DNA from: JBLHZY01 sp047631555
GTDB lineage: Bacteria > Pseudomonadota > Alphaproteobacteria > Rhodobacterales > Rhodobacteraceae
NCBI GenBank assembly: GCA_047631555.1
Contig: JBLHZY010000001.1
Span: forward strand, 682,001 to 746,000
DNA: 64,000 bases
Direction of reading: 5' to 3'
The number at the start of each line of letters is the position of its first letter. Position 1 is the stretch's first letter. The position numbers were made by a program, and so were the translations under genes. Shown here in pieces: positions 1 through 9,598 of this stretch. Under the pieces are notes generated by a model that did no database searches, was not told the origin of the DNA, and saw only the letters and a list, made by a program, of their open reading frames with translations.

Positions 1-362
1 CCTCGCTCTTTGCGCTCAAAACAAGCGATGGCGCGATCATCGCCAAATCCCAGCTTAGCCAAATCAAAGCCCACCGCGATTTTCGCGCCATTGAGCTTCC
101 CCAAGAGAGCCACACACCGGTTTGGCAAAACGTTGCCCTTATTTCAGGCAGGCCAGAGGCGCGCGCCTTTTATGAGTGGTCAACGGCAAGCGAGGCCGCG
201 CGCGCGATCATTGGCCAAGAGGGCTATCTGCTCACAACGATGCGCGATGAAACTGGCGCGCGCGGCTTGGACAGCCAAGGCGCAGCGCTCCAGAACGCGC
301 AGCCAAAGGTCGCCGCGCAAACACCCATCCAGCCCCAAACCAAAGGCGCGGCCACACAATGA
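1..362 (+). CDS. modA: Molybdate ABC transporter substrate-binding protein ModA, C-terminal part
   Basis: The frame is open from the left window edge to a TGA at 360-362 and encodes about 119 residues of a 3' end. ModA is the periplasmic molybdate-binding subunit that delivers substrate to ModBC. The visible part has the C-terminal pattern of this family: a short strand (WQNVALISG) followed by a helix beginning ARAFYEW. A Gln/Ala-rich tail of about 35 residues after it is longer than usual. The assignment rests mainly on the following modB and modC; the stop overlaps the modB start (ATGA), so the genes are translationally coupled. The N-terminus and signal peptide lie outside the window. Confidence 0.8.
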   Translation, partial: SLFALKTSDGAIIAKSQLSQIKAHRDFRAIELPQESHTPVWQNVALISGRPEARAFYEWSTASEAARAIIGQEGYLLTTMRDETGARGLDSQGAALQNAQPKVAAQTPIQPQTKGAATQ

Positions 363-1048
363 ATATCTGGGGGCCGATCACTTTGTCGCTGCAACTGGCA
401 GCATTAAGCACACTGATCCTGCTTGCCATCGCTTTGCCGCTTGGCTGGTGGCTGGCGCGAACCCGCGCGCGTATCCGCCCATTGATCGAGGCGATCACCG
501 CGCTGCCGCTGGTGCTGCCGCCAACGGTTCTTGGCTTTTATCTGCTGATCCTGATGTCGCCCGATGCACCACTTGGCGCGGCCTTTCTTAAGATAACGGG
601 CGAGACGCTGACCTTTTCCTTTGTTGGCCTCGTGCTCGCCTCGGTGCTCTATTCTTTGCCCTTTGCGGTCCAGCCGATCCAAACGGCCTTTGCCCAAACT
701 GGCCCCGGTTTGATCGAGGCGGCGCGCACCCTTGGCGCCAGCCGCTTTGACGCCTTTCGCAGCGTCGCCTTGCCGCTGGCGCGCAAAGGCGTGCTCTCGG
801 CCGCTGTCCTTAGCTTTGCCCACACGCTTGGCGAATTTGGCGTGGTGCTGATGGTCGGCGGCAATATTCCGGGTAAAACGCGGGTGATCTCGATCGAGGT
901 TTTCACAGCGGTTGAGACGTTGGACTATGGCCGCGCGCATCTTCTGGCCGGGGGCTTGCTGGCCTTCTCAATGATCGTGCTGAGCATTGTTTACCTCACC
1001 GGATCAGGCCCGCGCCACGCAGGACCGATTGGCCAGCGTCATGGCTGA
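359..1048 (+). CDS. modB: Molybdate ABC transporter permease ModB
   Basis: This 229-residue inner-membrane permease forms the molybdate channel. It has about five hydrophobic spans (the first around residues 8-30) and a cytoplasmic EAA loop at about residues 120-144 (EAARTLGASRFDAFRSVALP), which docks on the ATPase. Length is typical for ModB (about 225-230 residues). The start ATG overlaps the modA stop, and its own stop lies inside the first codons of modC, so the three genes form one translationally coupled operon. Confidence 0.93.
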   Translation: MNIWGPITLSLQLAALSTLILLAIALPLGWWLARTRARIRPLIEAITALPLVLPPTVLGFYLLILMSPDAPLGAAFLKITGETLTFSFVGLVLASVLYSLPFAVQPIQTAFAQTGPGLIEAARTLGASRFDAFRSVALPLARKGVLSAAVLSFAHTLGEFGVVLMVGGNIPGKTRVISIEVFTAVETLDYGRAHLLAGGLLAFSMIVLSIVYLTGSGPRHAGPIGQRHG

Positions 1049-2066
1049 GCTCTCTTTTGATATCACGCTGCGCCGCGCAGGCTTTGCGCTTGAGGCGGCG
1101 GCCACCATACCGCTTAAAGGAATTACCGCGATCTCCGGCCCAAGCGGCGCGGGCAAAACATCGCTCATTCGGGTGATTGCCGGGCTTGAGCCGGCAGCGC
1201 GCGCGCGCATTGAATGCGACGGCGCGGATTGGAGCCACCTGCGCCCAGAGGCGCGCCAAATCGGCGTTGTCTTTCAAGAGGCGCGGCTTTTCCCACACCT
1301 CAGCGTCGCGCAGAACATATCTTATGGGGCCAAGCGGCGCGGGGTCGTACAGGCGCGCCAAGACGAAATCACCGAGGCGCTTGATCTTGGCCCACTGCTG
1401 ACCCGGCGCCCCGCGACGCTTTCGGGCGGCGAGGCAAAGCGGGTTGCGCTTGCGCGCGCATTGGCTTGCGATCCTCGGCTGTTGTTGCTGGATGAGCCGC
1501 TCGCCGGATTGGACGCTGCGCGCGCCGACGAGATCATACCCTATATTGCACGCGTCACAGATGCCTTTGCGCTGCCGGCACTTTTGGTCAGCCACTCAGC
1601 GCGCGAAATTGCCGCCTTGGCCGAGCGGGTCTTGCGCATTGAGGCAGGAAGATGCGCCGGCTGGGGGCCAGAGCCGATAGCGATCCCCGCGCGCGCGCTT
1701 GATGCGCAGCGCTTTGAGCTTGCAGATGGGCAGATCATATCGCTCGCCCATAACGCGAGCGCGACCGGGCAGGGCGCAAAGCCCACAAAAACGCCAGATC
1801 AGCCAAACGGCATGCTGCGCCCCATCGGCCCGATCATCGCAAGCCTTGCAGATCCAGGGCAAAGCACCGCCGGACCCGCTTTGCGCGCAAACATCTGCGA
1901 CCAAGAGCCGCGCGATACGCAAACAATATCCCCGCATCCGCGCTTGATCATGGTTAACCTCGCAGGGCAGAAATATGTCATTGAAGCGCCGCGCGGCCAG
2001 TTCCCGCCGCAGGGGCCGATCTATCTGAGCATTCCTTCGCTGATATGGCGCCCAATTAAGGAATGA
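1041..2066 (+). CDS. modC: Molybdate ABC transporter ATP-binding protein ModC
   Basis: This 341-residue ATPase powers molybdate import. Visible motifs are Walker A GPSGAGKT (residues 33-40), the Q-loop at Q79, the signature LSGGE (127-131), Walker B LLLLDEP (147-153) and the H-loop His185. I start it at ATG 1041, just inside modB (8-base overlap); an upstream in-frame start at 987 would run deep into modB. The C-terminal 125 residues occupy the place of the molybdate-binding TOBE/Mop domain of classical ModC but are poorly conserved, with a Pro/Ala/Gln-rich linker and only a short beta-rich end. Regulation by bound molybdate may therefore differ. Confidence 0.9.
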   Translation: MAELSFDITLRRAGFALEAAATIPLKGITAISGPSGAGKTSLIRVIAGLEPAARARIECDGADWSHLRPEARQIGVVFQEARLFPHLSVAQNISYGAKRRGVVQARQDEITEALDLGPLLTRRPATLSGGEAKRVALARALACDPRLLLLDEPLAGLDAARADEIIPYIARVTDAFALPALLVSHSAREIAALAERVLRIEAGRCAGWGPEPIAIPARALDAQRFELADGQIISLAHNASATGQGAKPTKTPDQPNGMLRPIGPIIASLADPGQSTAGPALRANICDQEPRDTQTISPHPRLIMVNLAGQKYVIEAPRGQFPPQGPIYLSIPSLIWRPIKE

Positions 2067-2822
2067 TTCGGGCGCGCACCTGCAACGTTTTGCGCGTTTC
2101 GTAAACAATAGGGTTCTTTTCAAATCATTGGTTACAGATTGGCGGGGGTGCTTGCCTAAACATTGCGCTGCGCTGTTAACCACTGTGCCGAAATCTGCGC
2201 ACCTCCTTTTGTTGACCCCGCGCAGACAATCCTGTTCCCGCAAAGACAAGCGCCAACGCCGCCCAAACCTTACCTAAATCTTTCGCAGATGCAGAAAACT
2301 TGAATAAACAAGCGTTTTCCGTCGTTAACCTTCCTTAAGGGAAAGCGTTTTCTGAGAAGAAACAATCGGCGCGTTTCCCCTTGGTAAAGGTCGCCAAAAC
2401 GCCTTGTTGCGTCTCTTTTTTGGCCTCTGGGCGAACACATTCTCGTCTTTTTTGCTTTTGATGGCGGCACACATTCCATAGATTAGACCTTGCCCAACTG
2501 GGGGGCGATGTCTGTAAGGCCACGGGGGCGGCCGCACATGCAACCTGCGTTTGAACGTAGGGAGCGGGAATGTGTGTCCGTTATGTGGGGTCGCAAGTTG
2601 CGATTTCTGCTGGAACACAATCTTGTGCGGAAGTGAGGGATATGCTCCTCGCTGCCGTAGTGCACCGCTGAAACGCGTGCATCTCCTTCTTCAGACAATA
2701 CCTGATTGCGATGTGCGTGCCGCTGCTTGGCTTTTGCGTATGTCGCTCTCGTAGGTTGTAACGGATTAATATTTACCGGGTTTCCCGGGGTGCTGCTGCA
2801 CCGGAAGTAATGGAGAGAGCGA
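2067..2822. other. Long intergenic region upstream of the large RTX gene
   Basis: No convincing gene is seen in these 756 bases. The stretch is lower in GC than its flanks. It contains two copies of AAGCGTTTTC about 34 bases apart (near 2309 and 2343), enclosing a GTTAACCTTCCTTAAG segment, and a short GC palindrome (ACCGGGTTTCCCGGG, 2776-2790) just before the ribosome-binding site GGAGAG (2812-2817) of the RTX gene. It probably carries the promoter and control sites of that gene; I could not identify the regulator. Confidence 0.45.
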
Positions 2823-5800
2823 ATGACTTTTTGGTGGACACACTCACATCACGGGACCACAACCCCGACAGATACCACGGACAATGATTTTGACGCGCCC
2901 GGCGCGGACAATCTGATTGGTCTTTGGGACTTCAATGATGGCGCGAAATTGAACGACACCGGCCTTGCCGATGGGATCGCTCAAAACGGCCACCTGCACG
3001 GCGGCGCGAACATCTCCAATGGCGCTCTGCACCTTGATGGCAGCCACGATTACTTTGACGTCTCCGGAGCTGACGCGCCGTTCGATCTGAGCGCGGGCAC
3101 AGTGATGGTTGAATTCACTCAGCAAGATCACGTCGGCTCAAGCCCTGATGTTCTGGTGAACCGCGGCGAGTATTGCGATCGCAACTCCGAGGGTTACTTC
3201 AACATCCAAGTAACAGCCAGCGGCCAAGTACAAGTTAATCACTACGATGGCGGTCAGTCCGTGCAGCTCTCCACTGCGACTGGTTTCTTCAACGAAGGTG
3301 ATGACGTACGCGTAGCCTACACATGGGACGAAACAACTGGCGGCAGCATGGTTGTTGAGAACGTCACAACCGGCGCCTCTTTCACCCAAGAGCACGATGT
3401 CACAGGTCTCTCCCTTGATGTTGGCGACAACGACGACGAAAACTTCACCTTCGGCGCACGTGAAGTGAACGACGGCGAATATGACCAATTCTTCAAAGGC
3501 GATATCAACTACGTCGCGATCTTCGACCAAGACGTTGTCAGCACAGGCGACGGCATTGTTTCGGGCACAACAGGCGATGATCTCATCGATCTGGCCTATA
3601 CTGGCGACCCGCACGGCGACATGGTTGATAACAACGATGCGATCCTTCCTGGCGAAGCGCCCAACGACGACATCATCCATGCGGGTGCTGGCGACGACAC
3701 GATCTTTGGTGGCGAAGGCGACGATGAGATCTACGGCGACACAGGCACATCCAACGTTGAGATGGAGCGCGAAAGCTTCAACTGGAACAAAATCCCCGAT
3801 ACAAACGGCGGCGGCGGCAGCGTTGATGATGAGGAAAGCCTCAACAATCAAACCCTGACCCAAGACACAGGCAACGTGACCGTAACCGTCACAACGCCCA
3901 CAGTGACTTCATCAGGACACAGCTGGTATCACCACTCTGACGACAGCATTGGCGTTGAAAGCTCGTTTGAGAGCGAAGATGTTGTTATCTCCGGTATTGA
4001 TGGCGCAGGTTCGGCTGTAAACGACAATTCAAGCCTCGCTTCCCTCGCTGAAGAAGGCGAAAGCGGCACCTACAACATCGAATTCTCCGATACTGTAGAG
4101 AACGTTGATTTCCGCATCTCGGATATCGATGCCAACCGCGGCCAAGTCACAATCCGTGCCTATGATGCCGCTGGCAACGCAATTGACGTTGATCTGACAG
4201 CTGGCTCGAACCTGACCCTGACCAACACAGACAGTGTTGCTGGCGCAGACACAGCCACTTCGGCCAACACCCATGATGTATCGCCAACAGCGACTTCCAA
4301 CTCGGTTCTCGTTCAGATCGCAGGCCCCGTTGCCCGCATCGAAGTGATCCACACAAACGTTGGCTCCGGTCTTTCGGGCATCAACATCTCCGACATCTAT
4401 TATGACGCCCCAACTGGCGTTGTTGTGGACGGGGCTGGCAATGATCTGATCAACGGCGGCGTTGGCGCTGACGCAATCTTCGGCGAAGGCGGTGACGATA
4501 CAATTCAGCTCACAGACGCATTCGGCGACGACACAATTGTTGGCGGCGAAACCGGCGAAACAAACGGCGACACACTGGATGCAACCGGCGTTACAACCGA
4601 CACATCCGTTACCTTCACCGATCCAGAAACCGGCACGATCTCGTCGGGTGCGGATGACGCGAACTTTGCAGAAATCGAAAACGTTCTGCTCGGCTCCGGC
4701 GATGACACAGTCACTGGCTCCAATGGCGACGACGCTGTTGATCTTGGCCAAGGCGAAGATGTTGCCGACATGGGCAAAGGCGACGACACAGTCGGCCTTG
4801 GCAAAGACAGCGACGGAACCCCAGATGGCGACAAAGATGTTGTGATCTTCTCGGATGGTGACGGCGACGACACAATCCTTGATTTCGACGCACCAATCAC
4901 CAACCCAGACGGAACATTGACAGGCATCGATACGCTTGACGTCTCCGGCCTGAACGATGCCGATGGCAACCCTGTGAACGTGGCCGATGTCACAACCACA
5001 GAAAACCCAGATGGCGACGCAGTACTGACCTTCCCGAACGGCGAAAGCCTGACATTGGTTGGCATTCCTGCCTCGGCAGTGACAACACCAGAGCAGCTGA
5101 TCGCAATCGGCATCCCTGGCTTGCCACTCGACGGGATCGTTGACGGCACATCGGGCGACGATCTGATCGACCTTGCCTACACAGGCGATCCACAGGGCGA
5201 CATGATTGACGCAGGCGATGCAATCCTGCCCGGCGAAGCACCAAACGACGACATCGTTGAAGCAGGCGCGGGCAACGATACGGTTTTTGCTGGCCTTGGC
5301 GACGATGAAGTTTGGGGCCGCGATGGCGACGACGATCTTTACGGCGAAGAGGGCGACGATTACCTCTCTGGCGGCGAAGGCGACGATCTTCTCGTTGGCG
5401 GCGCAGGCAATGATACGCTTGATGCAGGCCAAGGCGTTGATACGCTTTACGGCGGCGAGGGCGACGATCTTCTGCTTGGCGGGCCAACCACCGATTTCCT
5501 CGATGGCGGCACTGGCAACGATACGCTGAACGGCGGCAACAACGCTGATACCATCTATGGTGGCGACGGCAATGATGTGGCGAATGGCGAATTCGGCGAT
5601 GATTACATCGACGTTTCCGGCACCAACCCCATCCTTGATAACCCGCCCGTTCCCGGCCTTCCGGCTGATGCGACACCAAACGACGATCGCGACTATGTTG
5701 ACGGCGGTGAAGGCAACGACACCATCCTGACTGGCGACGACGCCGATACAATCTACGGCGGCGCTGGCAACGACAGCATCGACGCAGGCATCGACGACGA

Positions 5801-7229
5801 TTACATCGACGGCGGCGACGGCGACGATACAATCGACGGCTCGATCGGCAACGACACCATCTACGGTGGCGCTGGCAACGACAGCATCATCGCTGGTATC
5901 GATGCGGCTTCGGATTATGTAGGCGACGATCCACACTTCCCGCTTGGCGATCCAAACAAAAACGATGGCCGTGACTTTGTTGATGCAGGCGCTGGCGACG
6001 ATTACGTCTTCACTGGCGACGACAGCGATACAATCTATGGCGGCACTGGCAACGATACGATCCATGCCGGTATCGACGATGACTTCATCTATGGCGGCGA
6101 CGGCAACGATGAAATCACTGGCGGCCACGGCTCCGATTATATCGAAGGCGGCGACGGCGACGATGTGATCAATGCTGGCGACAGCACGCTGCTCTATGGT
6201 CAAGCACCAGACGCGACTGATCCAGTTCCAACCAACGGCCGCGACACTGTCGATGGCGGCGCTGGCAACGACTATATCGAAGGCCAAGACGACAATGACC
6301 TGCTCATGGGCGGCACTGGCAACGATACAATCGATGGCGGTATCGACAACGATACGATCCTGGGCGGCGAAGGCGATGATCTGATCATCGGCGGCGAAGG
6401 TGCTGACGATCTGCAAGGCGGCACAGGCGACGATTACTTCGACGGCGCAACAGCTGGCGATGTGGTTCTTGGCGGCGAAGACGCAGACGGCAACGACATC
6501 GATACGCTCGATCTTCGCGGCTCTGGTGCGATCCGGATCACTTACGATCCAGCGGATAGCGAAGCTGGTACGGTTGAGTTCCTCGACGGTGTTGGCGGCC
6601 CGGTAACAGGCACGATGACCTTCTCGGAAATCGAGAATGTGATCCCATGTTTCACACCGGGTACATCCATCGCGACACCAAAAGGCGAGCGCCTCGTGGA
6701 AGAGCTTAAAGTCGGTGATAAAGTCATCACCCGCGACAATGGCATCCAAGAGATCCGCTGGCTCGGCGCAAAAGATATGGATTGGAAGCAGCTCGCTTTG
6801 AACCCACACTTGAAGCCAATCTTGGTGCGTGCTGGTTCCTTGGGCAACGGCCTGCCAGAACGTGACATGATGGTATCGCCAAACCACCGCCTCTTGGTGG
6901 CCAACGATAAAACGGCGCTCTACTTCGAAGAAAACGAAGTTCTGGCCGCCGCCAAACACCTGGTCAACAACCGTGGCATCCACGAAGTCGAAACGATGGG
7001 GACGCAATACATCCACTTCATGTTCGACAATCACGAAGTGGTGCTTTCCAACGGCGCTTGGACAGAAAGCTTCCAGCCTGGGGACTATACACTCGAAGGG
7101 ATCGGCAATGCGCAACGCAACGAAATCCTCGAGCTCTTCCCCGAGCTGAAAACAGCACAAGGCATCGAGGCATACCAATCTGCCCGCCGCACGCTGAAGA
7201 AGCACGAAGCACGTCTACTCGTAGACTAA
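2823..7229 (+). CDS. Large secreted RTX calcium-binding protein with LamG-like and Hint domains
   Basis: This 1468-residue acidic protein has three parts. Residues about 30-225 look like a LamG/concanavalin-type beta-sandwich (LIGLWDFNDG). RTX nonapeptides of the GGxGxD type occur at about 240-305, 535-570 and densely at 790-1250. A Hint domain (hedgehog/intein type, Hint_2-like) begins at Cys1276 (CFTPGTSIATP) and contains SPNHRLLV. RTX proteins normally leave the cell through a type I exporter and fold on binding calcium outside. No exporter gene is in the window and there is no N-terminal signal peptide. Hint domains can self-cleave at the leading Cys; whether this one does is unknown. A block of about 60 residues is duplicated. 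Role could be adhesion or surface-layer function. Confidence 0.85.
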   Translation: MTFWWTHSHHGTTTPTDTTDNDFDAPGADNLIGLWDFNDGAKLNDTGLADGIAQNGHLHGGANISNGALHLDGSHDYFDVSGADAPFDLSAGTVMVEFTQQDHVGSSPDVLVNRGEYCDRNSEGYFNIQVTASGQVQVNHYDGGQSVQLSTATGFFNEGDDVRVAYTWDETTGGSMVVENVTTGASFTQEHDVTGLSLDVGDNDDENFTFGAREVNDGEYDQFFKGDINYVAIFDQDVVSTGDGIVSGTTGDDLIDLAYTGDPHGDMVDNNDAILPGEAPNDDIIHAGAGDDTIFGGEGDDEIYGDTGTSNVEMERESFNWNKIPDTNGGGGSVDDEESLNNQTLTQDTGNVTVTVTTPTVTSSGHSWYHHSDDSIGVESSFESEDVVISGIDGAGSAVNDNSSLASLAEEGESGTYNIEFSDTVENVDFRISDIDANRGQVTIRAYDAAGNAIDVDLTAGSNLTLTNTDSVAGADTATSANTHDVSPTATSNSVLVQIAGPVARIEVIHTNVGSGLSGINISDIYYDAPTGVVVDGAGNDLINGGVGADAIFGEGGDDTIQLTDAFGDDTIVGGETGETNGDTLDATGVTTDTSVTFTDPETGTISSGADDANFAEIENVLLGSGDDTVTGSNGDDAVDLGQGEDVADMGKGDDTVGLGKDSDGTPDGDKDVVIFSDGDGDDTILDFDAPITNPDGTLTGIDTLDVSGLNDADGNPVNVADVTTTENPDGDAVLTFPNGESLTLVGIPASAVTTPEQLIAIGIPGLPLDGIVDGTSGDDLIDLAYTGDPQGDMIDAGDAILPGEAPNDDIVEAGAGNDTVFAGLGDDEVWGRDGDDDLYGEEGDDYLSGGEGDDLLVGGAGNDTLDAGQGVDTLYGGEGDDLLLGGPTTDFLDGGTGNDTLNGGNNADTIYGGDGNDVANGEFGDDYIDVSGTNPILDNPPVPGLPADATPNDDRDYVDGGEGNDTILTGDDADTIYGGAGNDSIDAGIDDDYIDGGDGDDTIDGSIGNDTIYGGAGNDSIIAGIDAASDYVGDDPHFPLGDPNKNDGRDFVDAGAGDDYVFTGDDSDTIYGGTGNDTIHAGIDDDFIYGGDGNDEITGGHGSDYIEGGDGDDVINAGDSTLLYGQAPDATDPVPTNGRDTVDGGAGNDYIEGQDDNDLLMGGTGNDTIDGGIDNDTILGGEGDDLIIGGEGADDLQGGTGDDYFDGATAGDVVLGGEDADGNDIDTLDLRGSGAIRITYDPADSEAGTVEFLDGVGGPVTGTMTFSEIENVIPCFTPGTSIATPKGERLVEELKVGDKVITRDNGIQEIRWLGAKDMDWKQLALNPHLKPILVRAGSLGNGLPERDMMVSPNHRLLVANDKTALYFEENEVLAAAKHLVNNRGIHEVETMGTQYIHFMFDNHEVVLSNGAWTESFQPGDYTLEGIGNAQRNEILELFPELKTAQGIEAYQSARRTLKKHEARLLVD

Positions 7230-7242
7230 GAGTTATGCAGCT

Positions 7243-7320
7243 CGGCGCCGCGCAGGAGAAACCCTCTTGCGCGGCGCCGAAAATCTGGCCGGGGGGCGGG
7301 GGCTCTCCTGGCCATTTTCA
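7243..7320 (+). terminator. Tandem hairpins after the large RTX gene, the second a likely terminator
   Basis: Two stem-loops follow the stop codon. The first pairs 7243-7258 with 7263-7279 (CGGCGCCGCGCAGGAG against CCTCTTGCGCGGCGCCG), about 16 pairs and a four-base loop, but no T-run. The second pairs GGCCGGGGGG (7287-7297 region) with CTCTCCTGGCC (ending 7313) and is followed by ATTTTCATT, which fits Rho-independent termination. The first may block 3' exonucleases or act jointly. Confidence 0.6.
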
Positions 7321-7767
7321 TTCCCACCAAACGCGTTGAGATTCGCAAAACGCGCGCGTCGGACCTTTCCGGCGCCTCATTGCGTTTCCAAAATCGAAAC
7401 AATCCGCCCGTTTAAAGCGCTCTGTTTCGCCTCGCCGTCAATCTGACGCAACGATTTTAATCATCTTTTAAGAAATTCCGAACGAGCGGGCTTTCGCTCA
7501 ATTGTTTCGCGATTTGCACCAATGCTGCGAAATCCCCGCGCATTGCCCGGCAAACCGTGGCGAATATGTGCAAAATCTTAATCAATTGGGCCACGCGCGC
7601 CAAAGCCCGATCCCCAAATTCGGCGAAATCTGATGCTGCACGCGCAGAAATCCCCATGACATCTCGCCCGCTTTGGCGCAAACCAAGGTCATATCAAGGC
7701 AGCGCTGCCACGCGCCTGGTTAACGAGTGTGCCCCGCTGCTGGGGCCAAAAAGGAGAGACGCGCCAC
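7321..7767. other. Intergenic region between the two RTX genes
   Basis: About 450 bases with no supported gene. The sequence is mixed, with an AT-richer part near 7450-7510 containing a small GAGCG/CGCTC hairpin (7493-7509). A strong ribosome-binding site, AAGGAGAG (7750-7757), precedes the ATG at 7768. The second RTX gene probably has its own promoter here, since a terminator lies upstream, but no clear -35/-10 pair was identified. Confidence 0.4.
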
Positions 7768-9564
7768 ATGCCCATTTTCAACGGCACTTCCAACAATGAT
7801 CAAATCAACGGCACTGCGGAAGCCGATACGCTCTATGGTTTTGGCGGCCAAGATACGCTGTCAGGCTTGGGCGGAAGTGATCTGGTTGATGGTGGCGAAG
7901 GCGATGATCTGCTCTATGGCGATAGCGCAACGGCTGTGGCCTCTGATGGGTTTGATGCGACCGCGCTGCGCCTCTCGGCGGCCAATGTGCGCGCCGGCTC
8001 TGAGACCTCAAGCGGCAATAACAACGCCCAAATCGGCGATAGCGTCATCTACGACAATATCGCAACCCTTGAAGACGGCACGCAAGTTTACGGCAAACTT
8101 GTCTTTGTCAGCACGACCGATTCCCGCCTCAACGTCGACCTCACAGGCGGCCAAGGCTCTGAAATCCTTCTCAATTCCGGCTATGGCGCGACCCGTTATG
8201 ACCAAGGCGAAACCGCGACCTTCCGCCTTGAGTTCTACCGCGCCGACACGGATGAACCTGTCTCGCTCAACTCGACCGCCACCTTCAACGATCTCGATAG
8301 CAACGGTGGGACAAATTCCGAAAGCGTAACCGTCGATGGCGGCTCTTTCACCGCATTTGGCGTCTCCTCCGACAGCTCGCTTGTGGTCACAGAGCCGGGC
8401 GGCCAAGTCCGCGCGACCGGCACCGAGGCCAACAGCCCCGACGATCAAGACGCATGGTTCAGCGCCGAGTTTGAGAACCAAAACGCGATCACTTTCACGC
8501 TTGAAACCCGCTCAACGCAATCCGGTTTCTCGATGAATGGCGATCTGATTGATGATGCGGTGATCACGCCGATCATCCCGGGCAATGATACGCTTTTGGG
8601 CGGCGCCGGGCAGGATACGCTTTACGGCGAAGCGGGCGATGATCTGCTGGATGGCGGTGCGGGCACGGATCAGCTTTTCGGCGGGATCGGCATGGATACG
8701 CTGATCGCGGGCGGCGCAGCAGATACGCTGGATGGCGGCGATCAAAGCGATACATTCGTGATCGCGGGCCAAGGCGATGCAGTGATCATCGGCGGCGAAG
8801 ACAGCGACGGCACAGACATCGATATCCTCGATCTCTCCGCCGGTCTTGGCACCGCTTATGACAGCTTCAAAATCAACTATACCGGCAATGATCCCCTAAC
8901 CGAAAGCGGCCAAGTCGAGCTGATGGATGCGGCCGGCAACATCACCAGCCGGGTCAATTTCAGCGAGATTGAACAGGTCATTTGCTTTACGCCAGGAACG
9001 GCCATCGCGACCCCAACAGGCGAGCGCATGGTCGAGGAATTGCAGCCGGGGGATCGCGTCTTTACCCGCGACAATGGCGCCCAAGAAATCCGCTGGATCG
9101 GCGCGCGCCCTGTGGCTCAATCGGTCTTTGCCGAGCGCCCCGATCTTGCGCCGGTCTTGATCCGCAAAGGCGCGCTTGGCAACGGCTTGCCCGAACGCGA
9201 CATGCGCGTCAGCCCAAATCACCGCGTGCTGATCACCTCCGATAAAGCCGAGCTGCACTTTGAAGAACGCGAAGTTTTGATCGCCGCCAAGCATCTTTTG
9301 ACCATGGACGGGATCGAGGCCGCGCCGCAGGGCGATGCGACCTATATCCACTTTCTCTGCGATCATCACGAGGTCGTTCTCTCGGATGGGTGCTGGACAG
9401 AAAGCTTCCAACCCGGCGATTTTTCCATGGGTGGCTTGGCCAAAGAGGAGCGCGCAGAAATCTTTACGCTCTTCCCTGAGCTTGCACAGACCGAAGGGTT
9501 GGAAAGCTATTCCTCGGCCCGCAAAAGCCTGCGCAAACATGAGGCCGCGCTTCTGCTGGCCTAA
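7768..9564 (+). CDS. RTX calcium-binding protein with C-terminal Hint domain, paralogue of the preceding gene
   Basis: This 598-residue protein starts at ATG 7768, behind AAGGAGAG; an upstream in-frame start would lack a ribosome-binding site. Residues 1-55 are RTX repeats (NDQINGTAEADTLYG), about 56-270 a beta-rich domain of unknown type, about 271-345 a second RTX block, and from Cys406 (CFTPGTAIATPTGERM) a Hint domain. The Hint part closely parallels that of the 1468-residue neighbour, including ITRDNG/FTRDNG-QEIRW, NGLPERDM, SPNHR and a shared ending with SARxxLxKHEA. The two genes are therefore paralogues with different N-terminal payloads. Export is probably by type I secretion, encoded elsewhere. 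Confidence 0.85.
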   Translation: MPIFNGTSNNDQINGTAEADTLYGFGGQDTLSGLGGSDLVDGGEGDDLLYGDSATAVASDGFDATALRLSAANVRAGSETSSGNNNAQIGDSVIYDNIATLEDGTQVYGKLVFVSTTDSRLNVDLTGGQGSEILLNSGYGATRYDQGETATFRLEFYRADTDEPVSLNSTATFNDLDSNGGTNSESVTVDGGSFTAFGVSSDSSLVVTEPGGQVRATGTEANSPDDQDAWFSAEFENQNAITFTLETRSTQSGFSMNGDLIDDAVITPIIPGNDTLLGGAGQDTLYGEAGDDLLDGGAGTDQLFGGIGMDTLIAGGAADTLDGGDQSDTFVIAGQGDAVIIGGEDSDGTDIDILDLSAGLGTAYDSFKINYTGNDPLTESGQVELMDAAGNITSRVNFSEIEQVICFTPGTAIATPTGERMVEELQPGDRVFTRDNGAQEIRWIGARPVAQSVFAERPDLAPVLIRKGALGNGLPERDMRVSPNHRVLITSDKAELHFEEREVLIAAKHLLTMDGIEAAPQGDATYIHFLCDHHEVVLSDGCWTESFQPGDFSMGGLAKEERAEIFTLFPELAQTEGLESYSSARKSLRKHEAALLLA

Positions 9565-9598
9565 GCAAAACAGCCTTGCCGCGCGCTGAATAGGTCGA

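Noticed and set aside
2551..2754. A 67-codon frame with CPLC and CDFC motifs, resembling a zinc ribbon
   Set aside because: It starts with TTG without a ribosome-binding site, and the rest has no recognisable pattern; the paired Cys motifs are probably chance.
5100..6480. Regularly repeated DNA that could suggest a CRISPR array
   Set aside because: The repeats are 27-base codon-phased RTX units without unique spacers and lie within one open coding frame.
4029..7205. A 1058-codon open frame antisense to the large RTX gene, and long plus-strand frames inside it
   Set aside because: It is a by-product of repeated GGC-GAC-GAT codons in RTX repeats, which exclude stop codons in other frames. The product is low-complexity Ile/Val/Ala and has no ribosome-binding site.
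7243..7279. The first hairpin after the large RTX gene as an intrinsic terminator by itself
   Set aside because: The stem is very strong, but it is followed by AAAATCTGG rather than a T-run; the second hairpin fits termination better.
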